From Mucidula mucida (lineage: Eukaryota > Basidiomycota > Agaricomycetes > Agaricales > Physalacriaceae), in NCBI GenBank assembly GCA_015501055.1, contig JADNYV010000680.1, positions 1-18,051 of the forward strand: a DNA stretch of 18,051 bases. Direction: 5' to 3'. The notes below the pieces were generated by a model, which saw nothing but the letters and a program-made list of their open reading frames with translations, ran no database searches and was not told the origin of the DNA. This document shows positions 1-10,559 of this stretch, one piece after another. Both the position numbers and the translations under genes were made by a program. Position 1 is the stretch's first letter. Each line of letters opens with the position of its first letter.

Positions 1-539
1 AGTCGGGAAGGGCGTTGACTAAGAAGGAGCAGAAAGCGGTATGTGCTGTTTGAGGAACCATGATCGTTACTGAGTGCGGGTAGCTAAAAAAACAGACTGC
101 CGGGAAAGACTGGTTTGACATGCCCGCTCCATCAGATGCGGATCGGCCGCGTCTCTACCGCGAGGTCGAGGCACTCCGTCTGCACAACCAGCTCGATCCT
201 AAGCGGTTCTATCGTAAAGATGATGGGAGGGCAAAGGCGTCAGTGGCCTTCCAAAGTTTTTTGCTGTGCGTTATTTCATTCTCTTTCGCCGAAAAGTATC
301 GCGCCTCATCTGTGTGTTGTTTATAGATGGGTACCATCGTAGCCGAAAAGACGCCGTTCGGAGGTGCAAGCTCTGATAATCTTACGCGGGCAAATCGCAA
401 GCGCACGCTTGTGGACGAGCTCGTGGAGGATGCCGAGGCGAAGCGGTACGCGAAGAGGAAGTTTGAGGACTTCCAAAAGGTTAGAGGAGCGAGGGGCAAG
501 AATACGGCGCACGCGAAGGAGCGGCGCGTCAAGTGGTGA
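1..539 (+). CDS. FCF2: Fcf2-type rRNA-processing protein, C-terminal part (5' end outside window)
   Basis: Fcf2 proteins are nucleolar factors needed for early pre-rRNA cleavage in small-subunit biogenesis (family knowledge). The first exon visible here starts in frame at base 3 and ends at 38. Intron 1 (39-83, GTATGT...GTAG, 45 nt) is phase 0. The next exon begins at 84 and carries KTAGKDWFDMPAP, then LDPKRFYRKD, both typical of the Fcf2 domain. The last exon has GTIVAEKTPF and KRTLVDELVEDAEAKRYAKR, and stops at TGA 537-539. The second intron is a problem. Family alignment wants the exon to end about 254 and resume at 327, but no canonical GT-AG pair joins those points in frame (see findings). 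The product is therefore certain at domain level, while the exact middle is not. Confidence in the family is high. Confidence 0.87.
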
Positions 540-2259
540 TATCTATATTCGTACTGCGAGTACCCGGTTCACACGTCTTTCCACATTTCTGTGTCAGGAC
601 CAAGAAAATGTGCGACGCGCATACTCATTTGTGGATGAATGGGCTTGAGCAAGTGACCATCTCTCCCCGCATGCAGAACAAGAGCAGCAGGATTCTTCAT
701 TCCATCGGAAGGCTTATTCAAAGTGCAGGCATTGTTTCACGTCACCGATAGTCCTTCATTCATTCACTCGGCAGAACTTCGTCTCTTCTCCTCGTGCTTG
801 AAGTCGCTTCACGTAACAGACAAGACTTATCTTCCTGCTTTGGTCAGCTTCCTCCAAGCATTATTGTGTCCCAGGAACGTTTTGCACGTCCGCGTGTCCA
901 TGTAGAATGGGGGACTGTCAGCTATCACATTCATTGATGTGCAGGTTCGCTGTGGAACGGTATTGACTTTGAGTTGGTTATCACTTGCATGGAGTAAAGG
1001 CTATTCATCTCAAGGAAACGCTCCTTGCCTATCGCTCACTCCGATGGCAATTCGACTCAGTATCTAACGAAGGCTACTAAGTACTATTTTATGTGCATGC
1101 TGGTGAAGCTAAAAACTCGTGTCCGTCCTTTGCAAAGTCCTCGGCGCTGTGGCGCAAGCCCAGCTTACTTCAATACGACGAAATGTCGCTGAGGTTGAAG
1201 CTTCGCATGGGCAGCAAAAGAAGCTACTTTTGAGCACCTTGGTATCCGCGGATTTGAGGCTAGTACCCTCCATGCTACGGCAAGTCATAGTTGTAAGGAT
1301 ATGCGATTCTGCCGCGCTGAGTGCCTCTGTAAAGTTATGCTGCGATGTAGCTGTACGCCACAGCTTCTATTGTAGCCAATTGGTTTACGCGCTTCAGTCA
1401 TCGAATCGTTCGTCGTTTCAACGCGCCATTGTATTCATGGACTACAGATAACCAACCTGGATCTGAAGTACTTACTGTACATATCCAAACCTCGGACCTT
1501 CATAGGTTGGGCGCGCAATCTGCCGGATGCGTGACGCGCCATATCAGATTGTAGACGCGTCGCGTGTGCGGTATAGATGGCGAGTTCATCAAAATAGATT
1601 GCTGGGTCTTTAGAACCGCAACACCGCTCTTGAAGTACAATGCATTAATAACGATGGCATTCAAGTCGGGCAGGCCATCGTGGTTGGCGACTTAGTTTAC
1701 TGGGTCTCCAGCACTTTCGTCCGCGGGCTCTTTCATATATGTTCAGGAAACGAGGCTTCAAACTGAAAGGCGATGTGTCAAGGTACGGAGTCAGGGCGAA
1801 AGGTCTGACGGGTAAGTATCTCCAAGGTTGTCAAGTCTGTGCAGCTGGGGTAGGTGGGACACTACCATTCTGAGTCCTAATGAGCAAACGACTAGTGATC
1901 GACAGTCCAGTCGTGTCGCTTGCGGCAATCTAGCTTACCTCTCCGAGGCGTGGCACGTGCAGCTATCCCTAACCCTAGCCATTCGGTCATGGTGCATCAA
2001 ATTCAGATTGAAGCTGCTCTTTTACTTGTGCGTAGCTTCAACGAACGTTCGTATAGCGAGGTGTAAATTTCAAATAGTAACTTACAATGAAGCCATGCAG
2101 ATTTCCATCTCATTCCTCCGAGTTGCCTCCGAGCCTGGCGGAACCGATCATCGAACAGAGGTTTTCTCGGCACCGTTTACAAACCGTGTATGAATGGGAT
2201 TCGAGTCGATGGGACGCTTCGTTTTCCCAAGGACCGGGACAGCTTTGTCGTGGCTCTCA
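540..2259. other. Gene-poor stretch, nothing recognised
   Basis: About 1.7 kb between the Fcf2 stop and the esterase promoter. Neither strand shows an ATG-started frame with family motifs or a plausible exon chain. The longest open frames (1119-1451 and 1828-2193, +) begin at GTG or TTG and have no recognisable composition or motif. I see no tRNA-like fold, no terminal repeats of a transposon and no tandem array. Fcf2 3' UTR probably occupies the first 100-200 bases. A rapidly evolving non-coding RNA or a decayed gene cannot be excluded. Confidence 0.5.
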
Positions 2260-2266
2260 TATATAA
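2260..2266 (+). promoter_or_regulatory. TATA-like box upstream of the esterase gene
   Basis: TATATAA lies 42 bp upstream of the chosen ATG at 2308. A start site about 30 bp downstream would give a very short 5' UTR, which is common in fungi. The out-of-frame ATG at 2283, followed by GTAAGT, cannot be a tiny first exon because the intron would be only 22 nt. It may be a short upstream ORF. Confidence 0.4.
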
Positions 2267-2307
2267 TGGAACTCTCGAGAACATGGTAAGTAAAAAGAAA
2301 CTGGCAG

Positions 2308-4612
<2,305 letters not shown>

Positions 4613-4914
4613 CATGCTCCCACTTTGGACCCTATTTTAAATCCTTCATTGTATTGGTTGAACAATAATAGTGACACACGCATTCCAGGCAAGTGTATCT
4701 CACCATGCCAGTAGAACACTCATTCTTAGCCGGTATCTAGGGTGTAGAAAGCTGACGATAATGCCGCCACCCGCCGCTTGACCTTGCGCGTTCGGCTACG
4801 GCCGTGAACTGTCAGTGTAACTAGTGCCAGTGGGCCAAACAAGTGCCAAACATGGACTCTGAGTTCTCCTGACCAAATAGACCTCCTCAGGGCCCCGATG
4901 CTCTCATCGAGAAA
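4613..4914. other. Intergenic: esterase 3' end and F-box promoter
   Basis: Holds the esterase 3' flank (AT-rich, with AACAATAATAG near 4660) and the upstream region of the next gene. An ATG at 4854 opens only six codons before TGA. No other gene is seen. Confidence 0.4.
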
Positions 4915-6398
4915 ATGGTCTGCGACGATGTGCTTGATGAGATTTTCAAATGGCTCGTTTGCTTGGACAGCCGGTCTCCCCGTGACTTTCCCCGAGTCTC
5001 TTCACGATGGCGAGTCATTGCGCTCAACGACTCGACGTTGTGGAGTGTCATCTCCATCAATGAGCGCACCATCGACCGAAGGCTCTCTGCTCGCGACAGA
5101 ATCATCACGCGAAAGGGCCGGAAGGTCCGCGTCCTCGGTATGACATTTTCCATTATCAAAATGATGCTCGAGCGTTCGCGCGAGCAGCCCCTTGACATTT
5201 TCATTGATTTCAAGGTTCGCGATCTCTGCGCGCCCTGGGAAGTCTTCCAAATCAAGTCGCTCGCCGCCCTCCTCACGCCTTACGTATATAACATTCGGGT
5301 CCTCTACATCGGACCCTGCGGCATATGGAAGCACTTTACGATCCTCCTCAAGGTCCTCCGCGGACGTGTACTCCCCAACCTCATCAATCTCAAAATTGAG
5401 AGGTTGTACAATGACTGGCAGGCTTTCGAATACAGTTTTGATCCCCCCACATACAGCGAGCAGGCTGCGCCCGTTCCAAGAGCGAGGTTATCTTTCTTCC
5501 CTGGTGCACCCGAAGAGCTCCTTTGTCCCAGCCTCAGGCGTCTTAGCATAACGGGCACCTTCCATAAATGGGATGGGATCACTTCGTTGCGCGGAACCTC
5601 GTTCGCCTTACGATTTCTGACCTACCAATTTATGATCGCGCGATGGTGACTCAACTACGTACCTTGTTGGAGATGAGTCGCGCAACGCTAGAGGTGCTCC
5701 ATTTGACAGGCTCTTTGCCCTACCTCCAACGGGCAGACATCCCGTGGAGCGGTTCCGCGCCTCTTGAGCTCACCAGGTTGACTGAGTTGACATTGGCATA
5801 CATTTTGCCAGTCGAGCTCAATATGTTTGCGGCCAACTTTCTCGTGCCTGCCCTGACGCACCTCACAATTACCAACCTAGACCAGAGAAGTCCTGAGGAT
5901 TTCGACTTCATTGAGGAGTCCGCGATTTACGGGAACCCGCTGATCTCTTTCGATGTCCTCCATTCCTCGTTCCCTTTTGACCAACTCGAAGAGTTCACGC
6001 TCCAGCGCGCCCAGTTTGGCCCGCCATCTCTGTATATTGCGACAGAGGAGATGGCAGCCCGCGACTCCGTATCGTTGTCGTCGCTCCCCGTCCCCTTCCA
6101 GCTCCTCCAGCGCTTGAAGAAGGTGAAGAAGGTCTGCCTTAACAACCCAGACCAATTCTTGTTGATGGGCATGCTCTACCCGCAGCTGGATATGCTCCCC
6201 AAGGACCGCAAGGAGGACAACATTTTGGACGTTCCCATCGTTCTTGCTGGTGTGAAGGAACTTTGCTTCGAGGTGAACACAGATGATCAGGCGCATCGCA
6301 ACATTTTGCGGTACTGGAGCAATCGCCGAGAGCGATATCTGGTGCGTGGCGAAGACGGCGCAGAGACCTTCGTTGGTAAGAAAATAGATGTCCTCTAG
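4915..6398 (+). CDS. F-box / LRR-like protein, reading frame broken by a 5-bp duplication
   Basis: F-box proteins are substrate-recognition subunits of SCF ubiquitin ligases. From ATG 4915 the first ~45 residues look like the agaric F-box module (VLDEIFKWL, SPRDFPRVSSRWRVIALND, LWSVISI). A leucine-rich, LRR-like region follows (CPSLRRLSITG, LTRLTELTLAY, PALTHLTITNL). The frame from 4915 runs to a stop at 5649, but homologous-looking sequence continues in another frame that is open from 5568 to 6398. The switch coincides with a perfect TGGGA-TGGGA tandem at 5569-5578; one copy less would make a single frame of about 490 codons. No GT-AG intron explains the switch. At the 3' end GTAAGA at 6376 and AAG at 6421 could form a 46-nt intron, giving an alternative end at TGA 6511-6513. 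The gene is either a recent pseudogene, an allele, or carries an assembly error. Confidence 0.72.
5569..5578 (+). repeat. 5-bp tandem duplication (TGGGA x2) at the frame break
   Basis: Two perfect adjacent copies of TGGGA. The 5-nt gain equals +2 in frame, which is exactly the shift between the upstream and downstream halves of the F-box gene. Confidence 0.8.
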
Positions 6399-6711
6399 TT
6401 GACTGTTCTCTTGTTACGAAGGAGATGGAGGCCACGGTAGATTGGCAGTCGCTGGTGGTCGCAAAGAAGACGTGCTTGAACCTTGCGGGCGTGAGGCAGG
6501 TGGCCCTTCTTGAGGATTAGGATGACAGCCAGTTGCCTTGCGAGTTAGATACTTTGGAGGATGATTCATCGATTGTGTATTGTACATACCATACATGTTT
6601 TCTCGTTCCTATGCATATGCTACGCTTTCATTGAATTTGTTATTTATACTACTTATTTAATGGCATTACCTTACCCAATATGCACACCGACATCAAATCA
6701 TCCTACGTACA

Positions 6712-7313
6712 TCATTTGCCGGGGCCTTTCCTTGCAGCCCCAGTTGCGTCCGACAGCAATTTGGCAACGACACCCGCGCTTTCCTGATTCCTTTGTAAAC
6801 GCGCGTACAAAACCTCCACTGACTTGGTCACGTCAGACATGATTTGCTCTTCCGTCGGCGGCGGGTTCTCGATCGACAGCAAAGGCAACGCGCCCACACC
6901 AGTCTGGCGCATCAGCTCGGACAGCATTTCGAGATTCTGCTTGAGCGTGGCGATGTCAGCTGCAGAACGAAGCACTTTTAGCACGTCGTCGAGTCCTCGG
7001 TGGCATTACTAGTTACATTCAGTCTGTACGGGATTGCTGCCAGGGTGGTAAGCGTTTTGTCTGTCTCAGCAATGATGAGCATGGCAGTAGACAAGAAAGG
7101 CAGAGTAAAAGTAACTGACATTCCATCTAATGCGCTCCTTGCGACATTCTGCAGGTGGAGTACATGCTCAGAAATGAGGCGAATGTTTTGCTTAAAGACA
7201 GTCACGTCAGCCGGGGGTGGCTCGAGCTGCATAGGATCAGCGAAGACGTCGTTGTTGGGGAACGTCGGCGCGATGGAACCGTAGCTTGATCCAGGCGCGA
7301 AAGCTTCCGCCAT
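6712..7313 (-). CDS. Conserved-looking small helical protein, 161 aa, function unknown (3 exons)
   Basis: Exons on the minus strand: 7313-7120, 7060-7017 and 6959-6712, total 486 nt, in frame throughout. The introns are GTCAGT...ACAG (59 nt) and GTAACT...GCAG (57 nt). The first exon also reads open past its donor, but only splicing restores a coherent chain through NAYHPGSNPVQTE into the third exon. The protein has an acidic/proline N-terminus (MQLEPPPADV) and two helical, coiled-coil-prone segments (ISEHVLHLQNVARSALDGI; LKQNLEMLSELMRQ). A PPPTEEQ linker leads to a last helix containing VEVLYARLQRNQESAG. I do not recognise the family; helical subunits of transcription or kinetochore complexes look like this, but that is only a guess. 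It is divergent from the homeodomain gene, with 69 bp between the two start codons. Confidence 0.75.
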
Positions 7314-7401
7314 GATGATGATGGGCAGAGGCAAGTTCGTCGTTTGATTGCCGGAATTTGCCGATGCATCTTACTTCACACCATGTTCAGTTTCTGTCGA
7401 C
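7264..7401. repeat. Copy 1 of a duplicated divergent-promoter segment
   Basis: Spans the first ~17 codons of the 161-aa gene (-), the whole 69-bp gap and the first six codons of the homeodomain gene (+). A diverged copy lies at 10314-10458. The best-matching stretch is TTGATTGCCGGAATTTGCCG, followed by GATGCATCTT, at 7344 and 10401. The copies lie in the same orientation. Confidence 0.85.
7314..7382. promoter_or_regulatory. 69-bp divergent promoter between the 161-aa gene and the homeodomain gene
   Basis: Only 69 bp separate the two predicted start codons, so both genes must start from a shared core region or from within each other's 5' parts. It contains a CAT/ATG trinucleotide run next to the minus-strand start. 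No clear TATA box is seen. The same region is kept, with a 7-bp length difference, in the decayed copy at 10364-10439. Confidence 0.5.
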
Positions 7402-8311
7402 ATGTCACCACCGCGCCACTCAAATTACAGCGGTACCTCTCGTCGACGAAGAACATTCTAAACTCAAAAGACGCAATAGTAGACCGTCACAAGCGTTACG
7501 ATCTAAAGCCTTTTCGCATGGAGCTCGAATCTGTCTACGAAGAAGATCATTATCCCAGTCTCGAGAGGCGAGAGATCGTAGCACAGGATCTGGGCGTCCC
7601 TATAAACTCTATATCGCGCTGGTTGAATCGTCGGTACGTTGTAGAACGCGCTCTTCTTACTTCACGCTTATTTACTTCAAGACTCCAGTCGTACCGCGGA
7701 CAAAATCACGCGCAGTCTTCACGGACAAGACACAAGCGAATTCCGAGGTCGAGATTCTTGTACAAACGAGCAAATGGAGATACTATGGGACCAATGCGCT
7801 CGCAACCTGTACCCCAATGACAGCGAGATGATGGACTTGGCGGAGCGTCTCGGCATGGAAAGAAATAGGACCAGCAGACTGCTCAGCAACCTCCGGTGAA
7901 CTAATTGATACGTTAGTAAGCGAACCGTTATTAATCTGCGCATGCAGATACAGGGCGCGCCGGGGTTCTGTCCCAGCCAACTTAGTTGTTACCACGACAC
8001 CTCCCAAGGTATCGCGGCTGCCTCCTGAAAAGCTTGCTATCCTAGAGGATCATTTCCAGCGAGATCCATTCCCAAAGCAAACCGGTACCTTTGACGCGCT
8101 GGTGCAGGAGTTAGGGCTGAGCCCTTCGAGAGTCAATTATTGGTTTGAGGACAGGTGCGTACAGATTAACTTCTGTATATCAAGTACAAATATTCCTGTT
8201 AGGCGCAAGAGGCAAAGGGAAAATCCGGCCCGACCTTTGACCAAAGTCATGGACAAGCTGCAAATTTCTCTTAGGCCCAGGAAGCAAACGAACATCGTGT
8301 CCGAACCCTGA
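7383..8311 (+). CDS. Protein with three tandem homeodomains, 257 aa (4 exons)
   Basis: Exons 7383-7633, 7689-7895, 7948-8154 and 8203-8311 total 774 nt, in frame. Homeodomain A (residues ~33-90) has L16, Y20, YP at 25-26 and W48 in ISRWLNRR. Homeodomain B (~101-160) has EQMEIL, NLYPNDSEMMDLAERLGM and a helix 3 of RLLSNLR, with W48 replaced by Leu but N51 and R53 kept. Homeodomain C (~170-230) has LAILEDHF, PFPKQTG and WFEDRRKRQREN, with Asp where Asn51 is expected. All three recognition helices are cut by a phase-2 intron in an Arg codon, and exons 2 and 3 are both 207 nt. A basic tail follows. The family role is sequence-specific DNA binding in the nucleus, but the substitutions make that uncertain here. 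An alternative start at 7402, with a 38-nt intron, would give a different short N-terminus. This is not a typical mating-type HD1/HD2 gene: those are longer and carry one homeodomain. Confidence 0.82.
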
Positions 8312-8682
8312 CCAAACTCACAACAGCGTCGCCCCAATAGTGAATTATAGCAGTTCAACTTAGTAACATGTAATTTCAGTCTGCTCCATCATCGTCGCTA
8401 ATAGGAATGGAGGGCGAAGATACGAGGACGATGTGTGGTCGTCGATCAAGAGGGAAGTCGCGTGCTCGGCAGTCAAGCCTGAAGGCGCTACGGTACATAG
8501 CCTCCAATTGCAGTTGATTTCGCCAAGAACGCCAACGAAGTTACGGAGTGCTAGTACGACAGCCTTAGCAGAGCGACATACAGTCGCGATTTTGACCAGA
8601 CAGGAGTAGGAACAACCACTGCTGACTCACACAACTCAGACTCCCAATCGACCACGAACGTCTGGCCGCCTACGTGCAAGTC
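8312..8682. other. Intergenic, nothing recognised
   Basis: 371 bp between the homeodomain gene stop and the kinase ATG. It holds the presumed 3' UTR and the kinase promoter. No open frame with family motifs and no clear TATA box. In-frame codons just upstream of 8683 continue open from a GTG at 8674 only. Confidence 0.4.
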
Positions 8683-10125
8683 ATGCTCAAGCGCCACCTT
8701 CGTCGGCCAACCATTTTCCGACTCCTCCGGTTCATTTCAACCTCCTCACAAATAGCGACAGTCCCCTCTGAACTCTCCAACCCGTCAGTTCCTCAGGCCC
8801 CCAACCAGCACTTTTCCGTTGGTCCCAATGGCGAGACTTTTGTTGACTACAGCTTCACATCTGAGCCGCTGGGCATGCCTGCGGCACGGGACTGTGGCTG
8901 GGCACGCCTAGACTTTGGGCAGAAGATAGGTCCAAATGAAAGGTACATCATTGAACGTAAGCTAGGTTGGGGTATGCACTCGAGCACCTGGCTCGCTCGG
9001 GATACTTTAGCCACCAAGTTCGTCGCCGTCAAGATTTTGACGGGCTTTTGGACCAGACTGTGTCGAAAGGGCATCGGTAGGGAGCCTGAAGTGTTGCGCA
9101 TTTTGGAAGCAGGAGCATCTACTCCGCACTGCGTGCGTCTTTTAAAAGTCTTCGACCTTCCTGGTAAAAGTGCGGCAGAGGGCGACCACATCTGCCTTGT
9201 CACCCCTGTCTACAGCGGTGACTTCGGGTCCTTCTCGTACCCATACGTGCGTGCTAGGCAGCACCTCCCTCTGCATGTCATCAAACGTGCTCTTCTGCAC
9301 ATGTTGCGTGGTCTTGCATATGCTCATGCCCATCAAATCGTCCACACCGACATTAAGCGGGATAACATCTTCATTGACACAGGCGTCACAGATCAAGAAA
9401 TAGAGGACTTTCTAGTCAAAAACCCAGGTCAACGTCACGACCCGGAAATGCCACATATTTGCTTGCTGACTTTGGCTCCGGTGGGTCATCACTTCTCATT
9501 CTTTGACCGTATCATCAATGCATTGCAGCGCAATTCTCAGATCTGCACCCACAACATTTGATTGTTGTTCCTGCATTCCGCCCTCCCGAGGTCTTTCTGA
9601 GTGCTGAGTGGGACAAACCGGCTGATATTTGGGCGTTTGGTTGTCAGGTGAATTCTACCGATACTTCACCTCATACAAGTCGCGTCTGGACATACAACAT
9701 TCTAGGTTTTCGAGCTGCTTACTGGGAGGTCACTTTTCTTTTACGAAATGAATGAGGACATGGGTCTCTCTGAGTCAGGATATATGCTTTGGCAGATGGC
9801 TACTGTTACTGGTGACAAGTACGAACCAGATTATCTCAAGAAATATTCCAAGGCTTCGGAGTTCTTTGAGTCCAATGGTCGGTACTCTGGGACACCTGTG
9901 AAAATAGCAGGCTAATCCTGATCTCCAGGCAGTTTCAAAGGCTCATTGGCGATTCTCGACAGATCCGTGGCATATTGCCTAAAATGCAGCCAGCGTTTTG
10001 AGGGCCAGGACGAACTCATAGCGCCTGCAGCGGCTCTGATAAATCGGGCTTTGCGCATCGATGCAGACAAGCGCGCAAGCGCAGAAGATTTACTTAAGGA
10101 TCCGTGGTTTGAGGACGTTGTTTGA
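8683..10125 (+). CDS. SRPK-like serine/threonine protein kinase, frame break before DFG
   Basis: Exons 8683-9480, 9529-9647, 9706-9877 and 9929-10125. SRPK kinases phosphorylate SR splicing factors. Visible motifs are the glycine loop LGWGMHSSTWLA (from ~residue 94), VAVKILTG (Lys117), HTDIKRDN (~221-228), LLADFGSAQ, FRPPEV, DIWAFGC, and a C-terminal DKRASAEDLLKDPWF as in fungal SRPKs. The N-terminus is Arg/Ser-rich and could resemble an organelle presequence. The first exon is read in one frame to about EDFLVKNPGQRHDPE (9443), but LLADFGS is read in another frame reaching the donor at 9480. No AG acceptor exists between them, so an intron cannot explain it. The spacer before DFG, usually long in fungal SRPKs, is also short here. 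Either a deletion with frameshift has made this a pseudogene, or there is a sequence error. All later exons remain clean. Confidence 0.8.
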
Positions 10126-10313
10126 TATTGCTTTCTGCTCCATTCGATAGTAATTATCCTGTTACACCGCTCAGCTTTTGAAAGATATTTGATTCGAGCA
10201 AAGTGGCCCGCTATATTGATGACTTACCCTATAGGATACTATTTACCACAACCGACGCCGTTTCAAGAGTACTCTAGTATTGCGGAGGAGGGTGTCAACA
10301 CAATTCATTGCAT
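10126..10313. other. Kinase 3' flank, nothing recognised
   Basis: AT-rich 3' flank of the kinase gene, leading into the duplicated segment. No gene is seen. Confidence 0.35.
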
Positions 10314-10363
10314 CTCGGTGCAGTGGAGCCGTAGCCTGAGCCAGACGCGAAGGGTTCCGCCTT
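10295..10363 (-). pseudogene. Decayed N-terminal fragment of the 161-aa gene
   Basis: Read on the minus strand from 10363, the codons give AEPFASGSGYGSTAP, against AEAFAPGSSYGSIAP in the intact gene at 7313. The start codon has become AAG, and the frame diverges and hits TGA at 10295-10297 after about 22 codons. Roughly two thirds of the compared residues match, so the resemblance is not chance. The rest of the gene is absent. Confidence 0.8.
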
Positions 10364-10458
10364 AACGGTGGTAGAGACCAGTCACCAAGTAGGCAGAGGA
10401 TTGATTGCCGGAATTTGCCGATGCATCTTGCTCTGCACCATGTTCAGTTTCTGTCGAC
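10314..10458. repeat. Copy 2 of the duplicated divergent-promoter segment (decayed)
   Basis: Matches 7264-7401 in the same orientation. It contains the remnant start of the 161-aa gene (-), the inter-start gap (76 bp against 69 bp) and the first codons of the homeodomain gene (ATG at 10440, then FSFCR). The match fades after GTCGAC at 10458. The frame from ATG 10440 stops after about 32 codons with no homeodomain. Confidence 0.85.
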
Positions 10459-10559
10459 TTGACCACAATCACGACAGCGCCGCCCTGATACTTCAGAAGA
10501 GTTGTATATCAATAGAAATTCAGACTCAGAGGTATTAAGTACAATTTGGGTTGCCTCAA

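Noticed and set aside
1967..1980. CCCTAACCCTAG, resembling fungal telomere repeats
   Set aside because: Only about two units with no extension. Most likely chance or a single telo-box-like site, not an interstitial telomere.
1828..2193. 121-codon plus-strand ORF upstream of the esterase
   Set aside because: Starts at TTG, and has no family motif, no acceptable splice continuation and no ATG-led frame of comparable length.
2190..2212. Possible tRNA B-box on the minus strand (GACTCGAATCC)
   Set aside because: Two mismatches to the consensus, and no A-box or cloverleaf could be formed around it.
5002..5334. Long minus-strand ORFs opposite the F-box gene (4887-5276, 5002-5334, 5877-6296)
   Set aside because: They mirror the coding strand. 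Composition is Arg/Ser-rich shadow type without motifs, while the plus frame has F-box and LRR features.
7344..7820. 158-codon ORF reading through the first homeodomain exon
   Set aside because: Past 7633 it is read in an intron or the wrong frame. Splicing 7634-7688 gives a longer coherent protein with a second homeodomain.
6712..8311. Divergent gene pair with a homeodomain gene as a possible mating-type A (HD) locus
   Set aside because: The partner is not a homeodomain gene, the homeodomain protein is far shorter than HD1/HD2, and no MIP gene or other usual flank is in the window.
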